Shown: positions 7,820 to 17,351, numbered from the stretch's first letter. The stretch: 64,000 nucleotides of DNA from an uncultured Pelagibacteraceae bacterium (GCA_902632315.1 CACPCD010000001.1:1-64000); one strand, 5' to 3'. A program made the numbers and translations. Notes: a model not told the origin generated them from the letters alone.

Positions 7820-8004
7820 AAACTAAAAATATTCTAACTATTATTTTTATACTAGTTGGTCTTTACTTTATTTTTAACTTTAGAGATCATAATTTTAAAA
7901 GAGCGATTGATGCATGTGTTGCAGGAAGTCAAAAATTAGAAAAGCCTATGACAGTATTAGAGGCCAAAAAATTTTGTGAAGATAAAATTAAAAATAACAA
8001 ATAA
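7816..8004 (+). CDS. Small membrane-anchored hypothetical protein
   Basis: A 62-residue protein with one N-terminal hydrophobic helix (about residues 5-21, ILTIIFILVGLYFIF) followed by a soluble tail of about 40 residues containing two cysteines. This looks like a signal-anchored periplasmic peptide. It starts with GTG overlapping the stop of the enoyl-CoA hydratase gene (GTGA), a typical coupled start in this window. No family was recognised. Confidence 0.55.
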   Translation: MKTKNILTIIFILVGLYFIFNFRDHNFKRAIDACVAGSQKLEKPMTVLEAKKFCEDKIKNNK

Positions 8005-8009
8005 ACTTA

Positions 8010-8414
8010 ATGAGTAGCACTAAAGATATTTTATCTAAATTTAAAAGGATTGCACTAGTTGGAGCGAGTAAAAACCTAAAAAAAACATCTTCAATTGTAA
8101 TGAAATTTCTACAAGATTGTGGTTTTAAAGTTTATCCGGTTAATCCGTCCATGAAAGGTGAAAAAATTTTAGGTGAGGAAGTTTTTGGGAGGATTTCAGA
8201 AATAAAAGATCAAGTTGAAATTATTGATGTTTTTCGGCCATCAAATGAGGCAACAGAAATTGCAAAGGAAGCTGTAAAGGTCGGAGCAAAAGTTTTATGG
8301 TTGCAGCTTGATATTAAAAATGAGGAAGCTAGAAGAATTGTTGAGGCTAATAATATTATTTATATTGAGGATAAGTGTACTAAAATTGAATTTGAAAAAT
8401 ATTTAAACCAATGA
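8010..8414 (+). CDS. CoA-binding domain protein (YccU-like)
   Basis: A 134-residue stand-alone CoA-binding Rossmann domain of the YccU type. RIALVGASKNLKKTSSIVMKFL (about 12-33) is the nucleotide-binding loop with the typical K/P-S-x-x-V-M. VYPVNPSMKGEKILGEEVFG follows, then IIDVFRPSNEA. The Cys at the end (KCTK) sits where the family has a conserved ED(R/K)C. Such proteins resemble the N-terminus of succinyl-CoA synthetase alpha but have no defined reaction. The gene overlaps msrA by 4 bases. Confidence 0.85.
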   Translation: MSSTKDILSKFKRIALVGASKNLKKTSSIVMKFLQDCGFKVYPVNPSMKGEKILGEEVFGRISEIKDQVEIIDVFRPSNEATEIAKEAVKVGAKVLWLQLDIKNEEARRIVEANNIIYIEDKCTKIEFEKYLNQ

Positions 8415-8977
8415 AAAAGATTATTTTTTTTATTTTTTTAATTCACTCATCATTACATGCCCAGGAAATAGAAAAAGCATATTTTGCTGGCGGTTGTTTT
8501 TGGTGCATGGAGGAGTCTTTTGAAAAACTTGAGGGAGTTTCAGAAGTCATATCAGGATACTCTGGAGGTAAAACTGAAAATCCAACTTATGAGGAAGTGA
8601 CATATGGAAACACTGGACATCTTGAGGTTATCGAAATTATCTATGATAAAAATAAAGTTACTTTTTCAGAATTACTTGATCATTTTTGGATAAATATTGA
8701 TCCATTTGATAAATATGGCCAATTTTGCGACAAAGGTTATAGTTATAGGTCTGCTGCATTTTATCAAAACAATGAACAAAAATATTTGATTAAAGATAGC
8801 ATTAAAAAACTTGAGAAAAAATTTGAAAAACAAATAGTTACTTATGTAAAAAAATTTGAAAAATTTTACATAGCTGAGACATTCCATCAAGACTATTATC
8901 AAGTTAAATTTTTAAATTATTTGAGGTATAAAAAAGCATGTGGTCGAGAAAAAATGTTAAATAAAATTTGGAATTAA
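8411..8977 (+). CDS. msrA: Peptide-methionine (S)-S-oxide reductase MsrA, exported
   Basis: Reduces methionine-S-sulfoxide in proteins. The catalytic motif GGCFWCMEE (from about residue 26) is intact, followed by GYSGGKTENPTYEEVTYGNTGHLEV, the standard MsrA core. Residues 1-17 (MKKIIFFIFLIHSSLHA) look like a signal peptide, so the enzyme is probably periplasmic or membrane-tethered. The length of 188 suits a single-domain MsrA. An exported MsrB at 58780 completes the pair for both diastereomers. The gene overlaps its neighbours by 4 bases upstream and 1 base downstream. Confidence 0.93.
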   Translation: MKKIIFFIFLIHSSLHAQEIEKAYFAGGCFWCMEESFEKLEGVSEVISGYSGGKTENPTYEEVTYGNTGHLEVIEIIYDKNKVTFSELLDHFWINIDPFDKYGQFCDKGYSYRSAAFYQNNEQKYLIKDSIKKLEKKFEKQIVTYVKKFEKFYIAETFHQDYYQVKFLNYLRYKKACGREKMLNKIWN

Positions 8978-9546
8978 TGAAAAGAATTTTTATTGTTTAT
9001 GGTCATTATAACGAGAAATCTTTTAATGCTGCAATTAGAGACACTTTTATAAAAAAAGTAGAAGAAATTGGACATAGTGTTGATGTTGTTGATCTTTATA
9101 AAGAAAAATTTGACCCAGTTTTTTCAGGAGAGGAACCTGATGAAAAGGTATTAGATCACAGAAAAAGAATAGAAAATTCAGATGTAATTGTATTAATAGC
9201 TCCTATATGGAATTTCAGAATGCCAGCTATTGTTGAAGGCTGGATAGATAAAGTTCTTGCTCCTCCATGGGCTTTTAGATTTAAAAAATTGTTTGGAAAT
9301 TATGGTTATCCTCTTGGAAATTTGAAAGGTAAAAAAGCAGTAGTTTTTTGCACTTACGGATCACCACAATTTGCAGTGAGGACATTTTTTTTAAACATGC
9401 CTACTAAAAGACTTAGAAGAGGGGTATTTAATATATGCGGCATAACGGATGTTATATATAGAAGATACTTTGCTGTACCATTTGTTAAGGATGAAAAAAG
9501 AGAAAAATTTTTAGATGACGTTAAAAAAACTGCAAGTAATATTTAA
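8977..9546 (+). CDS. NAD(P)H:quinone oxidoreductase-like flavoprotein
   Basis: A 189-residue protein of the flavodoxin-2/NQO fold (NAD(P)H dehydrogenase quinone, MdaB/KefF-like). Cues are the N-terminal IFIVYGHYNEKSFNAAIRD, the VIVLIAPIWNFRMPAIVEGWIDKVL segment that forms the FMN-binding and dimer region, and FCTYGSPQFA. It would carry out two-electron reduction of quinones or related electrophiles with FMN. I use the ATG at 8977, overlapping the msrA stop (TAATG); the track start at 8968 is an upstream TTG. Its 3' end overlaps the next gene by 32 bases. Confidence 0.82.
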   Translation: MKRIFIVYGHYNEKSFNAAIRDTFIKKVEEIGHSVDVVDLYKEKFDPVFSGEEPDEKVLDHRKRIENSDVIVLIAPIWNFRMPAIVEGWIDKVLAPPWAFRFKKLFGNYGYPLGNLKGKKAVVFCTYGSPQFAVRTFFLNMPTKRLRRGVFNICGITDVIYRRYFAVPFVKDEKREKFLDDVKKTASNI

Positions 9547-9991
9547 AATTTCTATTATATCAGCTTTTTTTATTTCAACATCTTATGCAGAAATATTAAA
9601 ACCTAGGAGTGATATTAAACCTGCGGAGGTAATTGGAATTCAATTAGCAGGACTTCAAAAAAATGACTATAATTTTAAAGATAGTGGAATTGAACAAACT
9701 TGGAATTTTGCACACCCTAAAAACAAAAAAGTTACTGGACCTTTGGAAAAATTCAAAAAAATGATAAAAAGTGCCTCATATCAAATGATGATAAATCACC
9801 TTAGTCATACAATTACAAAGATTGAAAGTGGGGACAACTGGGTTCAATTTGAGGTAATTATTCTAGATAAAGAGAAAATTTATCATAAATTTAATTGGCA
9901 AGTTGAAAAATATTTAATTGAAGGTCCTTTGAAAGACTGTTGGCTCACAACTATGGTATCAAGTCCAATACCTTTAGGTAGTTCAATATGA
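9515..9991 (+). CDS. DUF4864 family exported protein
   Basis: A 158-residue protein with an N-terminal signal peptide (about 1-25, IFKISIISAFFISTSYA). The remainder resembles DUF4864: a PAEVIGIQLAGLQKNDYNFKDSGIEQTWNFAHPKNK-type segment that predicts a NTF2/cystatin-like alpha+beta domain. No function is known. The ATG at 9515 lies 32 bases inside the upstream reductase gene, and the stop overlaps a 19-codon mini-ORF (ATGA). Many SAR11-type genomes carry such small secreted domains; its role here is unknown. Confidence 0.72.
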   Translation: MTLKKLQVIFKISIISAFFISTSYAEILKPRSDIKPAEVIGIQLAGLQKNDYNFKDSGIEQTWNFAHPKNKKVTGPLEKFKKMIKSASYQMMINHLSHTITKIESGDNWVQFEVIILDKEKIYHKFNWQVEKYLIEGPLKDCWLTTMVSSPIPLGSSI

Positions 9992-10047
9992 AAGTAGTTT
10001 TACAATTTTGTTTCGTTATGAATAAAAATTTAGTAGGAATCGCTTAA
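9988..10047 (+). CDS. 19-codon mini-ORF ahead of the dimethylglycine dehydrogenase gene
   Basis: The ATG overlaps the DUF4864 stop (ATGA) and the TAA overlaps the ATG of the dehydrogenase gene (TAATG). The encoded peptide is MKVVLQFCFVMNKNLVGIA. It exactly fills the space between the genes, so it could serve as a translational coupler or leader. A chance ORF is also possible. Confidence 0.3.
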   Translation: MKVVLQFCFVMNKNLVGIA

Positions 10048-12479
10048 TGAAATCAAAAACAAAAGTTGTCGTTGTAGGTGGTGGGGTAGTAGGGGTTAGC
10101 GCACTTTATCACTTAGCAAAAAAAGGCTGGTCAGATGTGGTTTTAGTTGAGCGAAAAGAATTAACTTCAGGATCCACTTGGCATGCTGCAGGATTATTAC
10201 CACTTTTCAATATGAGTTATTCAGTGGGACAACTTCATAAATACGCTGTAAATCTTTATAAAAAATTAGAAGAAGAAACAGGAAAGAATGTTGGATTTAG
10301 TGTTGTATCTAATATTCGTTTAGCAAGCACAAAAGACAGAATGGATGAATATCATCAATATGCTGGAGTTGCAAAAACAATAGGTGTTGATGTTAAATTT
10401 TTAACACCCAAACAAGTTAAAGAAATTTGGCCTTTGTGCCATACAGATGATTTAGTTGGAGCTATTCAACATCCAGAAGATGGTTATATTCAACCCGCAG
10501 ATTTAACACAAGCACTTGCAACAGGTGCAAGAAATATGGGAGCTGAAATTTATAGAAATACTACTGTGCTTGCAATGAAGCAAACTAAAGATGGATGGAT
10601 AGTTGAAACTGATAAAGGTTCAATTGAGTGCGAACATGTAATTTCTTGTTCAGGAAACTTTGCAAGACAAACAGGTGAGATGGTTGGTTTAGATATACCA
10701 GTAATACCTGTTGAACATCAATATATTGTAACTGAACCACACCCAGAAATTCAAAAAAGAAAAAAAGATGGGCTACCTGAAATGGGAGTTTTAAGAGATA
10801 GTGATAGTAGGTGGTACATGAGAGAAGAAGCTGGTGGATTAATTTTAGGACCGTATGAAGATGGTGCACCCGCTTGTTATGTAGAAGGACCATCAAAAAA
10901 TTCAGAATATGAATTGTTCCAAGAAGATTTAGATAGACTTGCACCACATATTGAAGGTGCAATACATCGTGTACCAGCTTTTGGAGAAGTTGGAGTTAAG
11001 AAAGTTTATAATGGAGCAATTTGTTATACTCCAGATGGAAATCCAATAGTTGGTCCAGCGTGGGGTTTAAAAAATTTTTGGATTAATGAAGGACACAGTT
11101 TTGGGATAACAGCAGCGGGTGGAGCAGGTTGGCAATTAGCTGAATGGATTGTAGATGGAGAACCAACTATTGATATGCTTGGTGTTGAACCAAGAAGATA
11201 CGGAAATTATGCAACCAAATCTTATTTGAAAGCAAAAAATGAAGAAGCTTACAGTCATGTATTTATTGTTCATTATCCAGATGAGGAAAGACCAGCCGCA
11301 AGGCCTTTGAGAACGGCGCCATGTTATGAAAGAATGAAAAAGCTTGGAGCTGTTTTTGGTCAAAAATTTGGATGGGAAAGACCAAATTTTTTTGCAACAG
11401 ATGGCATGGAACAAAAAGATGATTGGTCATTTAGAAGATCAAAATGGTTTGATGCTATTAAAAAAGAGTGTGAAAATGTAAAAGAAAATGTTGGTCTTTT
11501 AGATATGACGGCTTTTGCTAAGTGTAGGATTAAGGGTCCAAAGGCTGAAGAGTTTTTAGACTATTTAGTTGCTAATAAGCTCCCTAAAAAGATTGGCAGA
11601 ATAAATTTATGCCACGCTCTTAATACTAAGGGAGGTGTTCACTCTGAGTTTACAATTATGAAAGAATCAGAAAATAGTTATTATTTAGTTTCAGCAGGAG
11701 CTAACCTAAGACTAGACCATGATTGGATACAAAAATGGATGCCAACAGATGGATCAGTTATTTTTGAAGATCTAACTAATAGTACAGGAGTTCTTGTTGT
11801 AGCAGGTCCTAAGTCTAGACAATTAATGCAAAAAGTTTCTAAAGATGATTTTTCTAATGAGAATTTTAAATGGTTGACAGCTAAAAATGTTAATGTTGGT
11901 TATGCACCAGTTAATGCAATGCGAGTAAATTTTGTTGGTGAACTTGGTTGGGAATTACATCATCCTATCGAATATCAAAATCATATATTTGATAAACTCA
12001 TGGAGGCAGGAAAAGATCTTGGTATTAAGCCATTTGGAATAAGAGCTATGAATAGTTTAAGGGTTGAAAAATCTTATAAACTAGTTGGCACTGAATTATC
12101 GATTGAATACTCACCTTATGAGTCTGGACTTGATCGGTTTATACATCCTAATAAAGGAAATTTTATTGGTCTTGAAGCTTTAAACAAATGGAGAGAAAAA
12201 GGTTTTAATAACAAACTTGTTACACTAGAAGTTCACAATACTGAGGATGCAGACGTTCTTGGAAATAATCCAATTTATAAAGATGATAAGGTTGTTGGTA
12301 GAGCAACTGGTGGGGAATATGGTTTTAGACTAGATAAATCAGTAGCTTTAGCAATGGTGAGACCTGATCATGCACATGTAGGAGAAAAACTTAAAGTAGA
12401 TATTTTGGGAAAAATGTTTGAGGCAACAGTCTTGGAAGAGAGTCCTTATGATGCTGAAAATAAACTGTTGAGAGCTTAA
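10047..12479 (+). CDS. Dimethylglycine/sarcosine dehydrogenase-like FAD oxidoreductase
   Basis: An 810-residue two-part enzyme. Residues about 5-400 form a DAO-type FAD domain with the dinucleotide motif [21 protein letters not shown] and [12 protein letters not shown], the classic flavin-attachment region of DMGDH/SarDH. Residues about 430-810 form a GcvT-like folate-binding domain ([26 protein letters not shown]-type [12 protein letters not shown]). Family members oxidatively demethylate dimethylglycine or sarcosine, giving methylene-THF and reduced FAD. The next three genes encode EtfB, EtfA and ETF-quinone oxidoreductase, the dehydrogenase's natural electron chain. The choice between dimethylglycine and sarcosine is not resolved by sequence. 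Confidence 0.9.
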   Translation: MKSKTKVVVVGGGVVGVSALYHLAKKGWSDVVLVERKELTSGSTWHAAGLLPLFNMSYSVGQLHKYAVNLYKKLEEETGKNVGFSVVSNIRLASTKDRMDEYHQYAGVAKTIGVDVKFLTPKQVKEIWPLCHTDDLVGAIQHPEDGYIQPADLTQALATGARNMGAEIYRNTTVLAMKQTKDGWIVETDKGSIECEHVISCSGNFARQTGEMVGLDIPVIPVEHQYIVTEPHPEIQKRKKDGLPEMGVLRDSDSRWYMREEAGGLILGPYEDGAPACYVEGPSKNSEYELFQEDLDRLAPHIEGAIHRVPAFGEVGVKKVYNGAICYTPDGNPIVGPAWGLKNFWINEGHSFGITAAGGAGWQLAEWIVDGEPTIDMLGVEPRRYGNYATKSYLKAKNEEAYSHVFIVHYPDEERPAARPLRTAPCYERMKKLGAVFGQKFGWERPNFFATDGMEQKDDWSFRRSKWFDAIKKECENVKENVGLLDMTAFAKCRIKGPKAEEFLDYLVANKLPKKIGRINLCHALNTKGGVHSEFTIMKESENSYYLVSAGANLRLDHDWIQKWMPTDGSVIFEDLTNSTGVLVVAGPKSRQLMQKVSKDDFSNENFKWLTAKNVNVGYAPVNAMRVNFVGELGWELHHPIEYQNHIFDKLMEAGKDLGIKPFGIRAMNSLRVEKSYKLVGTELSIEYSPYESGLDRFIHPNKGNFIGLEALNKWREKGFNNKLVTLEVHNTEDADVLGNNPIYKDDKVVGRATGGEYGFRLDKSVALAMVRPDHAHVGEKLKVDILGKMFEATVLEESPYDAENKLLRA

Positions 12480-13228
12480 TGAAAATTTTAGTAGCTGTAA
12501 AAAGGGTAATTGATTACAACGTTCAGATTAGGGTGAAAGATGATGGCTCAGGTGTAGTTACAGATAATGTAAAAATGTCAACTAACCCTCCTGATGATAA
12601 CGCGATTGAAGAAGCTGTCAAAATAAAAGAGGCAGGAAAAGCAAATGAAGTAGTAGCAGTAACTGTTGGTGACGATAAAGCGCAAGAGACAGTCAGAAAA
12701 GCTCTTGCAGTGGGTGCTGATAGAGGAATTCTTGTTAAAGTTGACGGCACAATTGAACCATTAGCTGTTTCAAAAGTTTTACAAAAGATTGTTGAAAAAG
12801 AAAAACCAGATTTAGTATTTATGGGCAAACAAGCAATTGATGATGATTGTAATCAAACTGGTCAAATGTTAGCTGCTCTACTTAATTGGCCTCAAGCAAC
12901 CTTTGCCTCAAAAATAGAAATGAAAGAAAAATCCTTGGAAGTTACAAGAGAGATTGATGAAGGGCTAGAGACAATAGAAGTAAATGTTCCTGCAATTGTT
13001 ACATGTGACCTAAGATTAAATGAGCCAAGATACGCATCTTTGCCAAATATTATGAAGGCTAAGAAAAAACCAATCGAGCAAATTAATGCTTCAGATCTAG
13101 GTGTTGACGTAAAACCTAGAATCGAGCAAATTAAAGTAGAAGAACCCCCAAAAAGAAAAGCTGGGATAAAAGTCGCAAGTGTAGAAGAATTAGTTCAAAA
13201 ATTAAAAAATGAGGCTAAAGTTATATAA
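12479..13228 (+). CDS. etfB: Electron transfer flavoprotein beta subunit
   Basis: A 249-residue EtfB/FixA protein. [20 protein letters not shown] at the N-terminus, [39 protein letters not shown] and the C-terminal [15 protein letters not shown] are all family-typical. It carries AMP and, with EtfA, binds the FAD that accepts electrons from acyl-CoA or amine dehydrogenases. It overlaps the dehydrogenase stop by one base (TAATG) and etfA by one base, so expression is coupled to the dehydrogenase. Confidence 0.95.
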   Translation: MKILVAVKRVIDYNVQIRVKDDGSGVVTDNVKMSTNPPDDNAIEEAVKIKEAGKANEVVAVTVGDDKAQETVRKALAVGADRGILVKVDGTIEPLAVSKVLQKIVEKEKPDLVFMGKQAIDDDCNQTGQMLAALLNWPQATFASKIEMKEKSLEVTREIDEGLETIEVNVPAIVTCDLRLNEPRYASLPNIMKAKKKPIEQINASDLGVDVKPRIEQIKVEEPPKRKAGIKVASVEELVQKLKNEAKVI

Positions 13229-14181
13229 TGTCAGTTTTATTAATAGCAGAACATAATAATAAAGAGCTAAAACCTTTTACATTGAATGCAATTTCTGCTG
13301 CGTCACAAATAAATGAGGATGTCCATGTTTTAGTTTTAGGATCCAATTCTGACGCTGTAAGTAAAGCAGCATCAGAAGTACCCAACGTAAAGAAAGTAAT
13401 TCATGTGAATAACCCAATTTATGAAAATTATCTAGCAGAAAACTTTACGTCTGTTGTTGTGAAACTCTCCGACAATTATTCTCATATTGTTTGCTCAGCA
13501 AATACTTTTGGTAAAAATTTGATGCCACGTGTTGCAGCTTTACTTGACGTTTCTCAAGTAAGCGATATTACAAAAGTTATATCTGAAGATACTTTTTTAA
13601 GACCAATTTATGCAGGAAACGCATTTGCAACTGTAAAAAGTAATGACAAAATTAAATGTGTCACCATAAGACCAACTTCATTTGACCCAGCTCCAACTTC
13701 AGGAGGATCAGCAGAGATTCAAAATAGTGATGCCGGAGATGCAACTGATCTATCAAAATTTATTAAAAAAGAAGAAATCAAATCAGACAGACCTGAGCTT
13801 GGAACAGCTAGAGTTGTGATTTCAGGGGGAAGAGGTATGCAAAGTGGAGATAATTTTAAATTAATTACTGCTGTCGCAGATAAGTTAAATGCTGCAATTG
13901 GTGCTTCTAGAGCAGCCGTTGATGCAGGCTATATTACAAATGATCATCAAGTTGGACAAACTGGCAAGGTTGTTGTGCCTGACTTATATATAGCTGTTGG
14001 TATTTCAGGTGCAATACAACATTTAGCTGGAATGAAAGAGAGTAAAGTTATTGTCGCAATTAACAAAGATGGTGAGGCACCCATATTTAGTGTTGCCGAT
14101 TATGGCTTAGAAGCAGATCTTTTTGATGCGCTGCCTAAGTTCTTAGAAGAATTAAACAAATTAAACACTATACAAAAATAA
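13228..14181 (+). CDS. etfA: Electron transfer flavoprotein alpha subunit
   Basis: A 317-residue EtfA/FixB. The C-terminal FAD-binding domain is clear: SGGRGMQSGDNFKLI, GASRAAVDAGYI, VGQTGKVVVPDLYIAVGISGAIQHLAGM, and the VAINKDGEAPIFSVADYG end. It forms the FAD-containing heterodimer with EtfB and passes single electrons to ETF-quinone oxidoreductase, encoded 23 bases downstream. Its size matches the family (about 310-320 aa). Confidence 0.95.
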   Translation: MSVLLIAEHNNKELKPFTLNAISAASQINEDVHVLVLGSNSDAVSKAASEVPNVKKVIHVNNPIYENYLAENFTSVVVKLSDNYSHIVCSANTFGKNLMPRVAALLDVSQVSDITKVISEDTFLRPIYAGNAFATVKSNDKIKCVTIRPTSFDPAPTSGGSAEIQNSDAGDATDLSKFIKKEEIKSDRPELGTARVVISGGRGMQSGDNFKLITAVADKLNAAIGASRAAVDAGYITNDHQVGQTGKVVVPDLYIAVGISGAIQHLAGMKESKVIVAINKDGEAPIFSVADYGLEADLFDALPKFLEELNKLNTIQK

Positions 14182-14204
14182 TTTAATCTGTAAAAAATTA
14201 GAAT

Positions 14205-15824
14205 ATGTCCAGAGAGACAATGGAATATGATGTAGTTATAGTAGGTGGTGGACCATCAGGGCTATCTGCTGCTATTAAATTAAAACAATTAAATTCTAAT
14301 TTAAATGTTTGTATACTAGAAAAAGCTTCTGAAATTGGTGCACATATATTAAGTGGTAATGTTTTTGAAACCAGGGCTTTAGATGAGTTATTACCGAATT
14401 GGAAAGATTTGAATTCTCCAATTAAAACAAAAGTGTCAAAAGAAAAATTTTTATTTTTAGGTAAAAAAAGATCATTGAGTTGGCCAACATGGTTGCTACC
14501 TTCCGTCCAGCAAAATCATAAAAACTATATAATAAGTCTTGCAAATTTGTGTAGATGGCTTGGTGAACAAGCAGAAGCATTAGGAGTTGAAATTTTTCCA
14601 GGGTTCCCTGCAAGTGAAGTTTTATATAACGATGATGGATCTGTTAAAGGTGTGGCCACACAAGATATGGGCATAGATAAAAATGGAGATAAGAAAGATA
14701 GTTTTGAACCTGGTATTGAGCTCTTAGGAAAAGTTACAGTCTTTGCAGAAGGTTGTAGAGGTCATTTGGGAAAAGAATTAATTCATAAATTTGATTTAAG
14801 CAAAGGTAAAGATCCTCAGCAATATGGAATTGGGTTTAAAGAAATCTGGGAGATAGATGAAAAAAATCACGAGGAAGGTTTAGTAATGCATACTGCTGGA
14901 TGGCCATTAGACAATAACACTTATGGTGGAAGCTTTATGTATCATGCGGAAAATAAGCAAATTTTTTTAGGTTACGTAATTGGTTTAGATTATAAAAATC
15001 CTCATTTATCTCCTTTTGATGAATTTCAAAGATTTAAAACTCATCCTGCAATTAAAAAGATAATTGAAGGCGGAAAAAGAATTTCTTATGGTGCAAGAGC
15101 CTTAATTGAAGGTGGGTTCCAAAGTTTACCAAGAATGTTTATGCCAGGAGCTTTATTAATTGGATGTGATGCTGGTACATTAAATATGCCAAAAATAAAA
15201 GGATCTCATACTGCTATGAAGAGCGGGATAATTGCCGCTGAAGCTATTAATGAGCATGTGACCGAGAATAAAGATTTATCAATTTTCGAGGAAAAACTTC
15301 AGAAAAGTTGGCTTTATGAGGAACTATATAAAGCTAGAAATGTTAAACCAAGTTTTAGTTGGGGACTTATTTTAGGAATAATATTTACTGGTATAGATCA
15401 AATCTTATTTAGGGGGAAACTACCTTTTACTTTAAAACACAAGCACGCTGATCACGAAACATTAAAATCAGCTGAGGAAATGCCAAGAATTGATTACCCT
15501 AAGCCAGATAACGTTATAACTTTTGATAAAACAAGTTCTGTTTATTTAACTGGAACCAATCATGTTGATAATCAACCTGTACATTTAAAACTTAAAGATC
15601 CAAATTTACCAATTCATTACAACTTAAAAAAATTTGATGAACCAGCGCAAAGATATTGTCCCGCTGGAGTTTATGAAGTGCAAAAAGAAAATGAAATTTA
15701 TAAATTTGTTATAAATTCTCAGAACTGTATTCATTGTAAAACTTGCGATATCAAAGAGCCGTCTCAAAATATTACGTGGGTTACTCCAGAAGGTGGTGGC
15801 GGTCCTAAATATGGGAATATGTAA
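14205..15824 (+). CDS. Electron transfer flavoprotein-ubiquinone oxidoreductase
   Basis: A 539-residue ETF-QO. Residues about 7-35 hold the FAD Rossmann motif VVIVGGGPSGLSAAIKLKQ; GAHILSGNVFETRALDELLP is a family signature. The C-terminal ferredoxin domain has CPAGVY...NCIHCKTCDIK, which with the upstream Cys supplies the [4Fe-4S] ligands (CP, CxxCxxC). It moves electrons from ETF to the ubiquinone pool at the inner membrane. As last gene of the dehydrogenase-etfBA unit, it closes a self-contained amine-to-quinone route. It abuts the convergent DUF2237 gene with no gap. Confidence 0.95.
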   Translation: MSRETMEYDVVIVGGGPSGLSAAIKLKQLNSNLNVCILEKASEIGAHILSGNVFETRALDELLPNWKDLNSPIKTKVSKEKFLFLGKKRSLSWPTWLLPSVQQNHKNYIISLANLCRWLGEQAEALGVEIFPGFPASEVLYNDDGSVKGVATQDMGIDKNGDKKDSFEPGIELLGKVTVFAEGCRGHLGKELIHKFDLSKGKDPQQYGIGFKEIWEIDEKNHEEGLVMHTAGWPLDNNTYGGSFMYHAENKQIFLGYVIGLDYKNPHLSPFDEFQRFKTHPAIKKIIEGGKRISYGARALIEGGFQSLPRMFMPGALLIGCDAGTLNMPKIKGSHTAMKSGIIAAEAINEHVTENKDLSIFEEKLQKSWLYEELYKARNVKPSFSWGLILGIIFTGIDQILFRGKLPFTLKHKHADHETLKSAEEMPRIDYPKPDNVITFDKTSSVYLTGTNHVDNQPVHLKLKDPNLPIHYNLKKFDEPAQRYCPAGVYEVQKENEIYKFVINSQNCIHCKTCDIKEPSQNITWVTPEGGGGPKYGNM

Positions 15825-16199
15825 TTAAGATATATCTATTGCAAATTTTTTTAAAGTTTCAATAGGTATTATTTTAAGGGTATTCTCATGAGTTCTTTTT
15901 AAGTATATAGGGCATCCTTTTCCAGCATCTACAGCTTTAGCATACCAACTTGCACATACACACCAACCATCACCATCTTTTAATCCGGGAAAACCGAACT
16001 CAGGGTGAGGCGTTATTAAATCGTTACCTGCTTCTTTGCACCACTCTAAAAATTCAGTGTTAACTTTTGCACAAACTGTGTGTAAACCATGGTCATTTTT
16101 ATCAGTATTACAACAACCATCTCTATACCACCCAGTTAATGGATCTAATGAGCATTCCTCTAATTTTTCACCAAGAACATTTTTTTGAATTTTATCCAT
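15825..16199 (-). CDS. DUF2237 family protein
   Basis: A 124-residue protein of the DUF2237 family: KNVLGEKLEECSLDPLTGWYRDGCC at the N-terminus, then HTVCA, PEFGFPGLKDGDGWCVCASWY and a C-terminal amphipathic stretch. The conserved cysteines suggest metal or redox chemistry, but no function is known. I start at the ATG at 16199 (MDKIQKN...) rather than the track's 16226; this overlaps the upstream oxygenase gene by 8 bases and gives the family's usual length (about 120 aa). Confidence 0.85.
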   Translation of the reverse strand: MDKIQKNVLGEKLEECSLDPLTGWYRDGCCNTDKNDHGLHTVCAKVNTEFLEWCKEAGNDLITPHPEFGFPGLKDGDGWCVCASWYAKAVDAGKGCPIYLKRTHENTLKIIPIETLKKFAIDIS

Positions 16200-16800
16200 G
16201 AAATACATCAAAAGTTTTTTTATCAATATCTAAATTAAAAGAAAAAGATCTTCTTTCTCCCTCACGTTTAAATGGATAAGCTGTATGCATTAAATAGTTT
16301 GGAAAAATTATCATATCACCAACTTTTGGATTATGATTGTACAAGCTATTACTCAAAAAAGATTTTGAACCATGAATAAAGTCTATTGTTCCATTTGTTT
16401 TTAATCTTTTTTTACTTTTTGTGATATTTTTTGGAATCTTGAGATACCCTACTGCAGATATATTTCCACTATGAAAATGAATTGGATTATATTCATTTTT
16501 GAACTGTCTTACTATCCAAAAACTTTTTAAATTTATTTTAGTTGCGTTTTTATTTAAACATTTCTTTAAATATTTTTGAATATTCGATCTAATAAATCTT
16601 AGAAGAAATTTATTAACGAATCTATTAGATAACCTAATTTCTTGTTTTACTTGTCCTACTAAGTTAGATGAATAATCACTTTTTTTTAGCCTAGATTTGC
16701 TTGAAATAATTTTATCAACCTCTTTATTTATTTTTACAATTATATTTTTTGGAATTTTAATGACAGCAATCTTAGGACCAAATGGATTTAATATTTTCAT
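16192..16800 (-). CDS. Putative 2-oxoglutarate/Fe(II) oxygenase
   Basis: A 202-residue protein resembling the 2OG-FeII_Oxy_5 group. IHFHSGNISAVGYLKIPKN (about 107-125) matches the HxH...SGV-YL metal-binding strand. GDMIIFPNYLMHTAYPF supplies the distal His, and RRSFSFNLDI carries the Arg that binds 2-oxoglutarate. Related proteins are common in marine bacteria and their phages, usually with unknown substrates. It follows hisI by 6 bases and overlaps DUF2237 by 8. Confidence 0.72.
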   Translation of the reverse strand: MKILNPFGPKIAVIKIPKNIIVKINKEVDKIISSKSRLKKSDYSSNLVGQVKQEIRLSNRFVNKFLLRFIRSNIQKYLKKCLNKNATKINLKSFWIVRQFKNEYNPIHFHSGNISAVGYLKIPKNITKSKKRLKTNGTIDFIHGSKSFLSNSLYNHNPKVGDMIIFPNYLMHTAYPFKREGERRSFSFNLDIDKKTFDVFHG

Positions 16801-16806
16801 TAACTC

Positions 16807-17274
16807 TTAAACTTTTGTTGGATTTGGTTGCCCTTTATAAACTTTTTTTGGATCGAATTTTTTTTCTTTTTCTAAAAATTTCATTTCAACCTTTCGGCCA
16901 TTTTCAATTGGACCTAATGGTATAGATCTATAAAAACATGATCTGTATCCAACATGACAACTCGCCCCATCACCAATATCAACAGTAAGCCAAACAGAGT
17001 CTTGGTCATCATCTATTCTGATTTCAATTACCTTTTGAGTGAAACCACTTGTCTTGCCTTTATGCCATATCGTATTTCTAGATCTGCTGAAATAATGAGC
17101 CTCTTTTGTTTCAATAGTTTTTTTTAATGCTTCAACATTCATATACCCATGCATTAGTATTTCTTTTGTTTTTGAGCACATTGTGATGACAGGTATAAGA
17201 CCATCATTATCAAATTTTGGCGAAAGAAGATTACCTTCTTCTATTTCAACGACATTCTCTCTTTTTTTGAACAT
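16807..17274 (-). CDS. hisI: Phosphoribosyl-AMP cyclohydrolase HisI
   Basis: A 155-residue HisI that opens the purine ring of PR-AMP, the third step of histidine synthesis. DNDGLIPVITMCSKTKEILMHGYMNVEALKKTI, HYFSRSRNTIWHKGKTSG and DDDQDSVWLTVDIGDGASCH are diagnostic; the Asp cluster binds Mg and the cysteines bind zinc. There is no HisE domain, so it is the stand-alone form, away from other his genes in this window. It is the first gene of a minus-strand group, divergent from folE across 77 bases. Confidence 0.95.
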   Translation of the reverse strand: MFKKRENVVEIEEGNLLSPKFDNDGLIPVITMCSKTKEILMHGYMNVEALKKTIETKEAHYFSRSRNTIWHKGKTSGFTQKVIEIRIDDDQDSVWLTVDIGDGASCHVGYRSCFYRSIPLGPIENGRKVEMKFLEKEKKFDPKKVYKGQPNPTKV

Positions 17275-17351
17275 AATAAGTGATTATGTAGCACATATAG
17301 GTATATTTTAAATATTTTAAAATAACTAAATTATATGTATAAAGCTTCACA

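Noticed and set aside
10585-11414. Antisense ORFs of 125 and 92 aa within the dehydrogenase gene
   Set aside because: They are shadows of the conserved FAD-domain sequence with no homology or ribosome site.
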